64,000 nucleotides of DNA, from assembly GCA_003019535.1 (NCBI GenBank), contig NEXG01000001.1, positions 106,153 through 170,152 of the forward strand, in the 5' to 3' direction. The DNA comes from Candidatus Marsarchaeota G2 archaeon ECH_B_1. GTDB taxonomy: Archaea > Thermoproteota > Thermoprotei_A > Marsarchaeales > Marsarchaeaceae. The notes under the pieces were generated by a model, which was not told the DNA's origin, ran no database searches, and saw only the letters and a program-made list of their open reading frames with translations. The position numbers were made by a program, and so were the translations under genes. Shown here in pieces: positions 51,667-60,460 of this stretch; position 1 is the first letter of the stretch; each line of letters begins with the position of its first letter.

Positions 51667-52002
51667 TTAATCATATTCCCGCCATACGTGGCCACACTTG
51701 GTGCATCTAAAGAACCTAGTGGTTGCCTCATCAGCGGACCTAGTTTGCTGCATCCACCAATATGCTTCATTATTCCCACACTTTGGACAAACGACTTTTG
51801 TCTTTGGCAACGACGTCGAGTTTGCACCTTCATGCTCAACTATCATTGGCTGATCCATCTTCGTCTTTTCTGTCCTCCGAGATGAACTCATATTCCTTTT
51901 TCCTACAGACTCTTGGTAGCCACATTTCGGACACAATTGCACTAAGGAATCCGCCTTTCTCTGAGTTCTCAATACGCCGCCACAATGTGGACAAAATTTC
52001 AA
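51667..52002 (-). CDS. tfs: Transcription factor S (TFS/RPB9-like)
   Basis: A 111-residue protein with two zinc ribbons: CPHCG...CPKCG at the N-terminus (Rpb9-like) and CPKCGNNEAYWWMQQTRSADEATTRFFRCTKCG at the C-terminus. The latter has the TFIIS-type QTRSADE, whose Asp-Glu pair stimulates cleavage of backtracked RNA by RNA polymerase. The start is TTG at 52002. It follows the RNase III-like gene by 7 nt and ends about 120 nt before PCNA. Confidence 0.95.
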   Translation of the reverse strand: MKFCPHCGGVLRTQRKADSLVQLCPKCGYQESVGKRNMSSSRRTEKTKMDQPMIVEHEGANSTSLPKTKVVCPKCGNNEAYWWMQQTRSADEATTRFFRCTKCGHVWREYD

Positions 52003-52009
52003 AGTGATA

Positions 52010-52369
52010 CTACACCTTCCTTTTTACTTCTTCGAAAAGCGTTTTTAAAAACTCAGTGTACACTTCCTCTTCCTTATGTCCATTTTTTATCTGCTCAAGT
52101 AAGTTGCTTGTTAAACTCTCAAATGATATCCCTAGATCCAAATAGGCGAAGCCTACCAAACCCTCATACATTTCAGCCAATACATGGGAATCATGATGGG
52201 GTGGCTTAGCTATGTCTAATCGTTTAAAGGCTTGCGAAAGAACCCTGTTCTTAACTCTTATACTTTTTGGATGCCCCACCGCAACGGTACTAAGAGTGGC
52301 CGCAGCGTTGAGCACCGCATCACCGACCACGGTATATTTTTTATCTAGGAATATGGGTTTAGCCGACAT
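52010..52369 (-). CDS. Small RNase III-fold-like protein
   Basis: A 119-residue helical protein. VVGDAVLNAAATLSTVAVGHPKSIRVKNRVLSQAF resembles the LGDA-x-x-N signature and the following helix of a small archaeal RNase III-like family (Ribonucleas_3_2). Acidic catalytic residues of true RNase III are only partly present (GD at residue 16-17, E67/E70), so activity is uncertain and no dsRNA-binding domain is attached. The gene overlaps rpoL by 11 nt and precedes tfs, so it belongs to the L10e-to-PCNA transcription and RNA cluster. Confidence 0.7.
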   Translation of the reverse strand: MSAKPIFLDKKYTVVGDAVLNAAATLSTVAVGHPKSIRVKNRVLSQAFKRLDIAKPPHHDSHVLAEMYEGLVGFAYLDLGISFESLTSNLLEQIKNGHKEEEVYTEFLKTLFEEVKRKV

Positions 52370-52646
52370 GAGTGTTAACCAAGTTCATAAGTTCTGACAA
52401 CGCACCAACCAACTTATCTGACGCCACCTTAACAGCTTGCTTGGGACTAATAGAGCCATCTGTCTGCACGTACACTACGACCTCATTACTTAGGGGGTGC
52501 GGAATTCTATAGCCACTATGCAGCACACCTTGCACCTTCCTTAATTCAGAGCAAAGGATGTTGGCAAGAGTGTGATCCTCGCCTTTAAAAACAAACTCAG
52601 AGGAATTCTGGTTAAGAATCTTTTCTATTATTTCCAAAGCTTTCAC
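52359..52646 (-). CDS. rpoL: DNA-directed RNA polymerase subunit L
   Basis: A 95-residue Rpb11-like assembly subunit. SEFVFKGEDHTLANILCSELRKV is the diagnostic core that pairs with subunit D. The start is GTG at 52646, inside the end of csl4 (35-nt overlap). The order csl4-rpoL is shared with other TACK archaea. Confidence 0.95.
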   Translation of the reverse strand: MKALEIIEKILNQNSSEFVFKGEDHTLANILCSELRKVQGVLHSGYRIPHPLSNEVVVYVQTDGSISPKQAVKVASDKLVGALSELMNLVNTHVG

Positions 52647-53214
52647 CGCTTTTACTTACTCCACCATGTCTCTTTAAAATATAATTTGAGCTTAACTTTC
52701 TTCTATCCTTAGCCCCACAGTTGGGACAGATGAGTATCTTGGTATCGCTCTCGAGCATGCTACCACAATTTCTACACCTGGCGAGTATGACCCCAAATTC
52801 GGACCCCTTGGTTGAGAGTATGAATGGAGAACTTGTACTTTCGACTTTGGCGATCACTATGTCCGATTCAGTATATAGCGAATCAGCTGACTCTACACGT
52901 TCTGTGCTTATCATCGAGATTGGCAAAAGAGCCGTAAAAGGAGGTTGGAAGACCTTTTTATCCATAGAAACAATGTCCACTACCACCATTTTGGGTTTGG
53001 CGTCGCTCACAACCCCATAGACAACATCTCCCTTGGTTGGGACATTGGGTGTCCGACCGCTTCTCACGACCTTTAGTAGATGTTTTGAAGTATCGCGATG
53101 CACAAAGCCCACTGTAGCCGCCCTTAACACGCCGTTATGCTCATAAACAAACCCTTCGCCAAGATATTCCTCAACAACTCCTACCGCATCACCTGGTAAA
53201 ACGATCTCGCTCAC
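52612..53214 (-). CDS. csl4: Exosome RNA-binding subunit Csl4
   Basis: A 200-residue protein with an N-terminal domain (GDAVGVVEEYLGEGFVYEHNG), an S1 domain (about residues 60-130, TKGDVVYGVVSDAKPKMVVVDIV) and a C-terminal zinc ribbon CRNCG...CPNCG (about 147-168). Csl4 is the alternative cap of the exosome ring and in archaea recruits DnaG. With Rrp4, Rrp41 and Rrp42 at 6.9-9.2 kb the full core exosome set is present in the window. It overlaps dph2 by 4 nt and rpoL by 35 nt. Confidence 0.94.
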   Translation of the reverse strand: MSEIVLPGDAVGVVEEYLGEGFVYEHNGVLRAATVGFVHRDTSKHLLKVVRSGRTPNVPTKGDVVYGVVSDAKPKMVVVDIVSMDKKVFQPPFTALLPISMISTERVESADSLYTESDIVIAKVESTSSPFILSTKGSEFGVILARCRNCGSMLESDTKILICPNCGAKDRRKLSSNYILKRHGGVSKSGESFGNNRKDS

Positions 53215-54242
53215 TGTAAGATAAACACTCCCTTATCCACGTTTAAACCTTTCAAATAAAGTCCGTAGACCTCCCTGGCCTCAAATATGGGTATTGGTGA
53301 TCTATCAAAATCGTCGGTAGCAAACCTTGTGCAACCAGCCGTAACAACAACTTCATATCCAAGTTCCTTCAATCCCAGTAAGAATTGGTCGTTCAGCAAC
53401 TCTGTAGTAAAAGAATTTACTTGCGAGGTGGGTTTCACACGTTTTAAGAAGACTTCGAGTTTTTCTATTAATGAGGAGGTATGTTGGCCAGGTAAGCTGA
53501 TATCCACCAATGCCACTTTTTTCGCCGATTGCAAAGTTAACGCTGCGAAACCCCGAATCCTATTAACCCTATCAACCTTCGATTTGGAAACCCATTCTAC
53601 ACTTCCAGCATATGGCTCGACATGTAGAACGGGTTTAAATACGGAAAGAGCCAAACCGATAGCGTGGAACTCTCCACCCGCAATTATTAGATGACAATCC
53701 ACTTTTGAGTCAATTCTAATCGCCGATAAATAGTCGCACCCCACCACTTGCCCTGGATACAAACACCGTTTACCTGGTTGACCCATAAAGGGTTTTTTAC
53801 CGTTCCTAGCCAAGTATTCATACAGTGTTGGGAGGGTATTGACGTGTTGCACAGACGCTGACAATCCTACTTTTTCCATATTTGACAAAGCGTCTAGTAT
53901 TTTATGGAACAATTTTGTGGCGTCAATCTTAGAGAATGCGGGGATATAAAGGATCGGATAGCTGGTATTGATGAAGCCTGTATGCCCAAAGTGGACAACA
54001 GCTTCAAAACCAGTCAGATTAGTATACACGTCGCAGGCACCGAACCTCCCCCTGCCGTCCACTACCGTATCCGCACTAGTCATCTGCTTAATGTAACAAC
54101 CTATCTCAGGTAAATACCGTATCAGGCCTGGAGCCGACTGAAGTAAAACCTTCTTAAAATTATTCTGCCTAACCCAATCGATTACCCTATCCAATTCAAA
54201 GTCGTAAGGGCTTTCAGCTAGATTCACTTGCATGCACGCCAT
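53211..54242 (-). CDS. dph2: Diphthamide biosynthesis enzyme Dph2
   Basis: About 343 residues. Three conserved cysteines of the non-canonical radical SAM cluster are visible: GRFGACDVY (first), LYPGQVVGCDYL (second) and TAGCTRFATDDF (third). The enzyme transfers the aminocarboxypropyl group of SAM to the EF-2 histidine, here His599 of the EF-2 at the left end of the window. Start choice is uncertain: ATG at 54242 (AAGGTT upstream), ATG at 54233 or GTG at 54227; all overlap the L10e gene. Its stop overlaps the csl4 start. Confidence 0.93.
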   Translation of the reverse strand: MACMQVNLAESPYDFELDRVIDWVRQNNFKKVLLQSAPGLIRYLPEIGCYIKQMTSADTVVDGRGRFGACDVYTNLTGFEAVVHFGHTGFINTSYPILYIPAFSKIDATKLFHKILDALSNMEKVGLSASVQHVNTLPTLYEYLARNGKKPFMGQPGKRCLYPGQVVGCDYLSAIRIDSKVDCHLIIAGGEFHAIGLALSVFKPVLHVEPYAGSVEWVSKSKVDRVNRIRGFAALTLQSAKKVALVDISLPGQHTSSLIEKLEVFLKRVKPTSQVNSFTTELLNDQFLLGLKELGYEVVVTAGCTRFATDDFDRSPIPIFEAREVYGLYLKGLNVDKGVFILQ

Positions 54243-54744
54243 CTTTAACCTTTGAAACGAGTACAACAGTTTCTAACGGCAGCTTTGCTTGAGCAATCCT
54301 GAAGGCTTCCTTGACCTGTGGAAGGAACTTTTCATCAACATTGACGGTGAATAATACATCCCCCTTTTTTACCCGAACAGCCAAACCAATAGGTTTTCCA
54401 AAGGATAGCCGCATACCCTGCTGCATTCTATCTGCACCCGCGAAAGCCATCATCTTGTTCTCTCTGATCACCTGGTGAGGGTACTTTCTAACTTTAAAGT
54501 AGTAATTTTCTTCACCCAAAGATGAAAGTATCTTGTGTACAGCCATTCTCGTCGACTCCAACGCATTATGTCTAATCTGGCCTAGATGTGTTACCACCAG
54601 GTCGAGCCTGTATTCAAAGGTGTTTTTCGACGTGCCAAAATCAAATTTGGTTATCTTCGAGTTAGGAACACCGGGTATATACTCTTTCCTTGTATACGGA
54701 GGGGTATCAATCCTCCTATAGCATCTTCCTGGGCGTAAGGGCAT
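54214..54744 (-). CDS. rpl10e: Ribosomal protein L10e (uL16)
   Basis: A 176-residue large-subunit protein. RPGRCYRRIDTPPYTRKEYIPGVPNSKI and the internal HKILSSLGEENYYFKVRKYPHQVIRENKM are typical of archaeal L10e, which helps shape the A-site. It starts at ATG 54744 and leads the run L10e-dph2-csl4-rpoL-RNase III-like-tfs. Confidence 0.96.
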   Translation of the reverse strand: MPLRPGRCYRRIDTPPYTRKEYIPGVPNSKITKFDFGTSKNTFEYRLDLVVTHLGQIRHNALESTRMAVHKILSSLGEENYYFKVRKYPHQVIRENKMMAFAGADRMQQGMRLSFGKPIGLAVRVKKGDVLFTVNVDEKFLPQVKEAFRIAQAKLPLETVVLVSKVKDGVHASESS

Positions 54745-54786
54745 AACTAATCTTATTCTAATTGACGCACAGACATTTAGGGATTT

Positions 54787-55953
54787 CTAGGGAGAAGACT
54801 TACTTGCAACGTTGATCAACCTCTGAATTATGTTATCTGACTTGCTCCATCTTATTGGTAAAGCGGTGTTGCCTATATATTTGTTTAGCTTAAGCCCACT
54901 TTTTTCAAGGATTTCTTCTACTCTTAATTCATACAGACCACCAGTTTTTAGCCTCCAAGAAGGAAGGGTAAAAACCACTATACCACTGTTTTTTAGTACC
55001 TTTGAAAGACTGTAAAAAACTGATGAGTAGAGGTCTCTGAGGTCGTCTGCTATTGCCTGCGCTTCGCTAAGACTCACGGTCTCCTTGAGGGGTGGACCGA
55101 AGGGGGGTTCTGTTACAGCCACGTCGAAGTAGCATTCAGGAAAGTGTTCTGTTAGACGGCGTGAATCAGCCAAGACAACATGCGAATCAGCTGTCTTCCC
55201 TTTTTTGGCTTGAAACCAATTCAGGTTTTCCCTAGCGCCATTAACATTAGAAGGATCCAAATCAACCCCATAGGCATCTAACCCACTATCGACCGCCTCT
55301 ATAAGAATCGTGCCTGTACCACAGAAGGGATCCAAGAGTTTTCTACCTGGGGACGGTGAAGCTAGGTTAATCATAACCCTAGCAAGCCAAGGAGGCATGC
55401 TAATTAAAGGGTTTTTATATGGCCTGCTGAGGTCTCTTTCCTTGAAGCCTCTAAGATCTAAATACTTAATTGTCCTCCACACTGCAAGCTCAGTACCCCA
55501 ACGAGCAAGTATGAACTCGTAGCCATCAGTCGCCAGCCTCTTCCGTATAGCCTTAGTCAGGGTTACTCCTCCCTTCTCTGAAAAAACAGACGTCGAACTA
55601 ACGTAGATGGATTTTTTATTAGACTGCTTTATCAGGGACTCTATTTTATGTCTTAATTTCTCAGCCACCGCAATATTATCATCAAGAACATAAACGCTCC
55701 AAGGTATACTTTTCTCAGTGTAAGAGAGGTCTTCGCTAAGTAGGTCCGTGAGACCCTCAATGCTAGAATAGTATTCAGCCACACGTAGAATGGATCCAAA
55801 ATACGGGTCAACAGTTCTTGACGACTCAAAAATCAAATAGTTAAAACCCTCATACACAACTTTTAAGGCTTCAGCGTTAACGAAGGCATAGGCCTCGGCC
55901 TTCGATAGCTGCTTAAAGTCCCCAAACTGTAATAGATAAACACGCTTAGTCAT
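54787..55953 (-). CDS. THUMP-containing tRNA guanine-N2 methyltransferase (TrmG10-like)
   Basis: About 388 residues from an ATG that overlaps the Nob1 stop as ATGA. The N-terminal half has a THUMP-like RNA-binding region (about 60-160). The C-terminal half is a class I methyltransferase: LLDPFCGTGTILIEA (SAM motif I), YGVDLDPSNV, and TEPPFGPPL at the position of the catalytic (D/N)PPY motif, where Glu-Pro-Pro-Phe replaces the usual residues. The family methylates G10 of tRNA to m2G/m22G; the changed motif leaves exact specificity open. Confidence 0.87.
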   Translation of the reverse strand: MTKRVYLLQFGDFKQLSKAEAYAFVNAEALKVVYEGFNYLIFESSRTVDPYFGSILRVAEYYSSIEGLTDLLSEDLSYTEKSIPWSVYVLDDNIAVAEKLRHKIESLIKQSNKKSIYVSSTSVFSEKGGVTLTKAIRKRLATDGYEFILARWGTELAVWRTIKYLDLRGFKERDLSRPYKNPLISMPPWLARVMINLASPSPGRKLLDPFCGTGTILIEAVDSGLDAYGVDLDPSNVNGARENLNWFQAKKGKTADSHVVLADSRRLTEHFPECYFDVAVTEPPFGPPLKETVSLSEAQAIADDLRDLYSSVFYSLSKVLKNSGIVVFTLPSWRLKTGGLYELRVEEILEKSGLKLNKYIGNTALPIRWSKSDNIIQRLINVASKSSP

Positions 55954-56456
55954 CTTGGTTTGCGCTTGAGCTTTGTTCCGCAATCTGGACACACTCTTCT
56001 CCCGTTAAAATAAACACGATGACAACTCGGGCAAAACCATATCCACTTAATTACATTAAACCCTTCCTTACGCAAACCGACGAACGAGTGCTTTAAACCA
56101 AGAAATCTAGCCACATTGGTAAGCGCATAGTCATCCGTAAACAACTCAACAGGCCTCCCATCAGTCTTCCGCAGCTGGAGCGCCAAACCTATCAGAGATA
56201 AATCTATTTCTGAGAGCAAAACAGAATCACCCGTCTTTGAAGCGGCCATAGTAGCGCAAGCAATATACTCTTCACTTGGTTCCATTACTGTTACAAACGG
56301 CGAAAAAGGTGCCAGCTCAAAATCTACCCCAAACTTTTCCAGTTCACGTAAAACACCGTTAACTGTATAGTTGTCATTAGTGGGGCTGGTGCAACCCGAT
56401 AGAATGGCTGCCGTATCCAAAACAACAACTGACTTAGCTGATTGGCGGCCACTCAT
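55950..56456 (-). CDS. nob1: rRNA endonuclease Nob1
   Basis: A 168-residue protein: a PIN domain (VVLDTAAILSG with the first catalytic Asp; later acidic residues in SEIDLSLIGLALQL and FTDDYALTNVARFL) followed by a zinc ribbon CPSC...CPDCG near the C-terminus. Nob1 cuts the 3' end of small-subunit rRNA in late maturation. It is the first gene of a pair with the methyltransferase (4-nt overlap) and divergent from DUF504. Confidence 0.92.
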   Translation of the reverse strand: MSGRQSAKSVVVLDTAAILSGCTSPTNDNYTVNGVLRELEKFGVDFELAPFSPFVTVMEPSEEYIACATMAASKTGDSVLLSEIDLSLIGLALQLRKTDGRPVELFTDDYALTNVARFLGLKHSFVGLRKEGFNVIKWIWFCPSCHRVYFNGRRVCPDCGTKLKRKPR

Positions 56457-56602
56457 AAAATACTCTATTCGACTAAGCTCGCACCAAACATATTAGTTTC
56501 ACACAAATCAGGATATTACTAATCCTGGCACAACTTTAATATTTACACCTTGGCATTTTAAGATTGACGTATAAGATGTTTTATATTGTTAGGTCTTAAG
56601 AC

Positions 56603-56613
56603 TTTTATTATAT
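56603..56613 (+). promoter_or_regulatory. TATA box of the DUF504-Nog1-like operon
   Basis: TTTTATTATAT lies 20-30 nt upstream of the GTG at 56633, consistent with a leaderless transcript. A 176-nt gap separates it from the divergent nob1 start. Confidence 0.5.
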
Positions 56614-56632
56614 TTCTAAATATAATTTATTT

Positions 56633-56893
56633 GTGGTTTCAGAAATAAGGAATACTATTAATAGGCTACTATGGGGTGATCCGAGGAGCGGTGAAATCGT
56701 GTTTGTAAACAGGACGCATTCTGGCTTAACCATAGAAACAGTATTAGCCTCAGAGGTTACAGGCACAGCAAAAGACTATTTCAAGGTGGGATTAGGTATT
56801 AATGCGAAGTATATTCCTTACCATAGGGTTGTCGAGATAAGGTATCATGGCGGTCTGTTATGGAAGTCAAGAAGATGGAAGATTCCCGAATGA
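56633..56893 (+). CDS. DUF504/UPF0248 family protein
   Basis: An 86-residue protein. The ending IPYHRVVEIRYHGGLLWKSRRWKIPE is the family signature (IPxHRI...W). DUF504 proteins are small archaeal and eukaryotic domains found beside RNA-processing enzymes, with no assigned activity. The start is GTG at 56633; the stop overlaps the next start as ATGA, so it is coupled to the GTPase. Confidence 0.87.
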   Translation: MVSEIRNTINRLLWGDPRSGEIVFVNRTHSGLTIETVLASEVTGTAKDYFKVGLGINAKYIPYHRVVEIRYHGGLLWKSRRWKIPE

Positions 56894-57894
56894 TTGTTCG
56901 AAACCCTTTTAGCGGCCTAAGGGAAGCACCAGATTTAGACGCTCTAGAAGATTCAATCTTTAGAAGGGTTGCGAAGATAAATTTACCTAAGCACAGTGAT
57001 CCATTGAGCATTTCGAAAACCAAGATAACGGTTTTTACGCAACTTTATGAAAATAAGCTAAGGAGATTCACCATACTATACAGGCAGGTTAAGTCGGCTC
57101 ATGCATTCCATATCTCACTGTGCGATTCAATCTACGAGGGAGGATATAATCAGCTGCTTCGTGACCTAGAGAGCGTCCTCAATTCAATGGCTTTACTCAA
57201 GAAACTCAAACACGAATATGAAATAAAGCTTAAAACAAATCCATTAAGCACCAATCAGCTAAGAAGGGAGTTCCTCGGTAGAGCCGGATCCATAATAAAG
57301 AGCTTGAAACCAGTTTTTGCAAGAATAAAGACACATTCCACACTACTCAGCAATTTACCAAACATAGACTTAACTGTTTTTAAAGTCGTAGTTGTGGGAA
57401 CGCCTCACGTGGGTAAATCTTCGCTTGTATCAAACTTAACGTCTCGGAAAATCAAAATAGGCTCATATCCCTTCACGACCAAAGAGATAAACGCTGGAGA
57501 ACTAAGAGAGGGTTCAACCCACGCAATTATCTATGATACACCAGGCTTACTCGATCGTCCTCTAGAAGAGAGAAATAACGTTGAAATCAGAGCTATTATG
57601 GCGTTAAAGCACCTAGCAAATCTAGCTATTTTCCTTGTTGACCCCACAGAAAGAGCAGGGTACCCAGTTACCTATCAGAAAACCGTCCTCAGTTCACTAA
57701 AACAAGTGTTAGGCGATTTAGAGTTTATCGAAGTCTATACCCACGCAGATGAGTTGATGACAATACCTTCTGAACACATTATATGTGTGTCAAACATAAC
57801 GCTGCAAGGGATAACCTTCCTGAAAAACTATATACTAAAAAAGGCTCAAAGCTGGTATCTTTCGCAGCAAGGCATCCTTAAAAGAGGCTCTTAA
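56890..57894 (+). CDS. Nog1-like GTPase (Obg/TRAFAC class)
   Basis: A 334-residue GTPase with a helical N-terminal domain (about residues 1-150), as in Nog1, and a GTPase domain: G1 VVGTPHVGKSS (about 173), G2 SYPFTTKEI, G3 DTPGLLD. The expected G4 motif (N/T)KxD is THAD, with Lys replaced by His, which is unusual. Nog1 binds the large ribosomal subunit during assembly. The ATG overlaps the DUF504 stop as ATGA. A C-terminal extension like that of eukaryotic Nog1 is absent, as usual in archaea. Confidence 0.88.
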   Translation: MIVRNPFSGLREAPDLDALEDSIFRRVAKINLPKHSDPLSISKTKITVFTQLYENKLRRFTILYRQVKSAHAFHISLCDSIYEGGYNQLLRDLESVLNSMALLKKLKHEYEIKLKTNPLSTNQLRREFLGRAGSIIKSLKPVFARIKTHSTLLSNLPNIDLTVFKVVVVGTPHVGKSSLVSNLTSRKIKIGSYPFTTKEINAGELREGSTHAIIYDTPGLLDRPLEERNNVEIRAIMALKHLANLAIFLVDPTERAGYPVTYQKTVLSSLKQVLGDLEFIEVYTHADELMTIPSEHIICVSNITLQGITFLKNYILKKAQSWYLSQQGILKRGS

Positions 57895-57910
57895 TAAAGG
57901 CTAAAATCTT

Positions 57911-58078
57911 CTATATTGGTATGTGGCTTGCGAGGATGATCAAAACGGTGAATACGACTGATATCCCTATAATATAGGCAGGTTTGAGTTTGAGGCCTAT
58001 ATTTGATTCTTCGTAAAATCTAACTAGACCAGCACTTGACATAGGTGCACCCTGCTTTTTCTTCTTCTTTGAACTCAT
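57911..58078 (-). CDS. secG: Preprotein translocase subunit Sec61 beta
   Basis: A 55-residue tail-anchored protein from the ATG at 58078: MSSKKKKKQGAPMSSAGLVRFYEE is the conserved cytoplasmic part, and IIGISVVFTVLIILAS is the single membrane helix. It belongs to the SecYE-beta translocon. The frame is open 18 codons upstream but those residues are not family-like. It lies 54 nt downstream of the AspRS stop and is probably co-transcribed with it. Confidence 0.92.
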   Translation of the reverse strand: MSSKKKKKQGAPMSSAGLVRFYEESNIGLKLKPAYIIGISVVFTVLIILASHIPI

Positions 58079-58132
58079 TCTAGTACCTCTACTAGATGAC
58101 TCTCTATAGAAAGATATAAAGTTTTGTAGCAA

Positions 58133-59428
58133 TCACGGCACGAGACGCTCGGGTGTTCGTGGCAAAAGAACAGCTTCTCTTACGTTTTTCAAATCTAACA
58201 GCTGCATTACTATCCTCTCTATACCTAGAGCGCCTCCCCCGTGTGGTGGAACTCCATATCTGAAGAAGTTAAGATAGAATTCGAAATCCTTCGGGTTTAA
58301 TCCCTTTTCCCTTGCTTGAGACAACAACACATCATATCTGTGTTCCCTTTGGGCCAGCGTGCATATCTCAAGGCCTTTGAAAAGAAGGTCTGCACGATTA
58401 GTCCACTCTGGCTCTTCGCTCTTACGCATGTGGTAGAACTGAGCTACCCGCCACGGGAACTCGGTAAGGAACACAAAATCATGCCCAAACTTCTCCTTTA
58501 CTGCCAAACCCAATTCTTTCTCGCCAGTCGGATCCAAATCTGACCCATACTCAACGTTTATTCCTCGCTCAGATAGAATCGAGTAAGCTTCACGCATGGT
58601 CACACGTGGGAAGGGTCGACTCGGCGTTTTTATCTCTTTCTGCAACAAATCTAGTTCCTCTTGAGCCTCTCGTCTTAAATAGTCAAGCGAGTAAACCATA
58701 AGCTCCTCCACCACGTCGATTACATCTAGGTGATTCTTTATGTAACCCATTTCTAGGTCAATGCTCGTATACTCACATAAGTGTCTAGGAGTATGATGTG
58801 GTTCCGCCCGGAAAACAGGCCCAATCTCCCACACCTTTTCGAAGCCAGCGGCAATCATCATCTGCTTGTAAAACTGTGGGCTTTGCGCCAAATACGCTGT
58901 TCTCTTAAAATAGAATATGGGGAACACGTTGGCGCCACCCTCAGTAGCCTGGGAAACAATTTTACTAGTGTGTATTTCATAAAATCCCTTTTTATCGAAA
59001 AACTCGCGTATAGCCTTGCCAAGCTTACTCTGAATCTTAAAAACAGCCGCAACCTCAGGCCGTCTAAGGTCTAAGAAGCGCCAGTCGAGACGTGTGTCGA
59101 GATTGGTTTCTGTTTTTCCTGCTACATCAATCGGAAGGGGGGTCTCAGCTTTGGATAACACCTCAAAACTCTCTGGTTCTATTTCGAACCCTAGTGGAGC
59201 TCTAGCGTCTTTCTTTACTCTCCCCACTACCCTCACAACAGACTCCCTACTTGTGGAGTCAATTAAACCCAATAATTCTTGTGCGGCGGTTTTCTTATTG
59301 AAGACAACTTGCACTCTCCCTTTAATGTCCCTTAAGATCACGAATTTTAGGCCGCCGAGGTCTCTTATTTCTTCTAAATGACCTTGAACAGTCACCCTTT
59401 GACCTTCTTCAAATATTCCTTCGCGCAT
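58133..59428 (-). CDS. aspS: Aspartyl-tRNA synthetase, archaeal type
   Basis: A 431-residue class II synthetase. N-terminal OB fold (VTVQGHLEEIRDLGGLKFVILRD, about residues 12-95), then motif 2 FRAEPHHTPRHLCEYTSIDLEMGY and motif 3 GGGALGIERIVMQLL near the C-terminus. The length and the absence of a GAD insertion mark it as archaeal type. It charges tRNA-Asp and perhaps, in the non-discriminating form, tRNA-Asn; this cannot be decided by eye. Start ATG at 59428, divergent from trm5 with a 63-nt gap. Confidence 0.95.
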   Translation of the reverse strand: MREGIFEEGQRVTVQGHLEEIRDLGGLKFVILRDIKGRVQVVFNKKTAAQELLGLIDSTSRESVVRVVGRVKKDARAPLGFEIEPESFEVLSKAETPLPIDVAGKTETNLDTRLDWRFLDLRRPEVAAVFKIQSKLGKAIREFFDKKGFYEIHTSKIVSQATEGGANVFPIFYFKRTAYLAQSPQFYKQMMIAAGFEKVWEIGPVFRAEPHHTPRHLCEYTSIDLEMGYIKNHLDVIDVVEELMVYSLDYLRREAQEELDLLQKEIKTPSRPFPRVTMREAYSILSERGINVEYGSDLDPTGEKELGLAVKEKFGHDFVFLTEFPWRVAQFYHMRKSEEPEWTNRADLLFKGLEICTLAQREHRYDVLLSQAREKGLNPKDFEFYLNFFRYGVPPHGGGALGIERIVMQLLDLKNVREAVLLPRTPERLVP

Positions 59429-59491
59429 AGGCTAAGAGTGTTTCGTTTAGTAGTTTTTAAGGCTTAGTTGCAAAGAGATGTATTTAGGAAG

Positions 59492-60454
59492 ATGGTTTAC
59501 GCCGTGCGGATTCCAAAACGAGAAGCCGAGACATTACGGTCTTGGCTTAAAGAAAACGGGTTCTATGCGGGCGAATTCCAGCCCAAAATAACCGAACAAG
59601 GAGAGGTACTCCTACCCGTTAAACGAGATTTCGCGGTTTCAAACCCTTTGGGTTTAGAGGTGGTGGAGGTAAAGTTGCTTAGAAACCTTGTTAAACCACA
59701 ACCCAAACTACCATTCGACGTAATCGGAAATATCTGTATTTTTAAACAGGGGAAAAGAGGAGTTAGATACGTTGATGAAATCCGCAGGCTCAAATCAATT
59801 TATAATTTCCTAGAAGCCTTTTATCTTAAGGTGGGTATACTCGAAGGAGTGGAGCGGGTGCCCCCACTCAAACTACTCGCTGGACCCGATAGAGCTTTAA
59901 CAATCCACATAGAAAATGGATTAAAATTTTATGTGGATGTGAAAAGAACATATTTTAATCCGAGGCTGGCTACTGAGAGAAGGCGGGTATCCGAGTTGGT
60001 TAAAAACGGCGAACAAGTTTTAGATATGTTTGCCGGTGTTGGCCCATTTAGTATAACCATCGCCAAGTATACGGGGGCAGTGGTTGACGCGGTGGATATA
60101 AACCCATACTCCATCATGCTCCTCAAAAAGAACATCGAGATAAATGGGGTGAAAAGATTGATCAATGCGTACAATAGTGATGCATCAAACTTTTCACCCG
60201 AAAAGAGATATGATAGGGTTTTGATGAATCTCCCATTTAACGCTCTAACATACCTTAAAAAGGCAATAACACTATGTAAGAGAAACTCTGTACTACACAT
60301 CTATCTTGCCCAACGCAGAGATAAGAAAGATTATACACAAGATATACTTGCAACCCTAAGAGGGCTACAGAGGGAAGGTAACGTGACCAAGACAAGGGTG
60401 CTGGAATATGCCCCCAGACTCCTTATAGAGCGATACGACACACAACTTGACTAG
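59492..60454 (+). CDS. trm5: tRNA (guanine37-N1)-methyltransferase Trm5
   Basis: About 320 residues from the ATG at 59492; an in-frame TTG at 59468 is the alternative. An N-terminal domain containing FDVIGNICIF precedes the catalytic domain with VLDMFAGVGPFSITIAK (SAM motif I), DAVDINPYSI and the NLPFNALTYL motif typical of Trm5. It makes m1G37 next to the anticodon, preventing frameshifts. Related TYW2 enzymes share the fold, but the NLP motif favours Trm5. Divergent from AspRS, convergent with DUF371. Confidence 0.92.
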   Translation: MVYAVRIPKREAETLRSWLKENGFYAGEFQPKITEQGEVLLPVKRDFAVSNPLGLEVVEVKLLRNLVKPQPKLPFDVIGNICIFKQGKRGVRYVDEIRRLKSIYNFLEAFYLKVGILEGVERVPPLKLLAGPDRALTIHIENGLKFYVDVKRTYFNPRLATERRRVSELVKNGEQVLDMFAGVGPFSITIAKYTGAVVDAVDINPYSIMLLKKNIEINGVKRLINAYNSDASNFSPEKRYDRVLMNLPFNALTYLKKAITLCKRNSVLHIYLAQRRDKKDYTQDILATLRGLQREGNVTKTRVLEYAPRLLIERYDTQLD

Positions 60455-60460
60455 CCAGAC

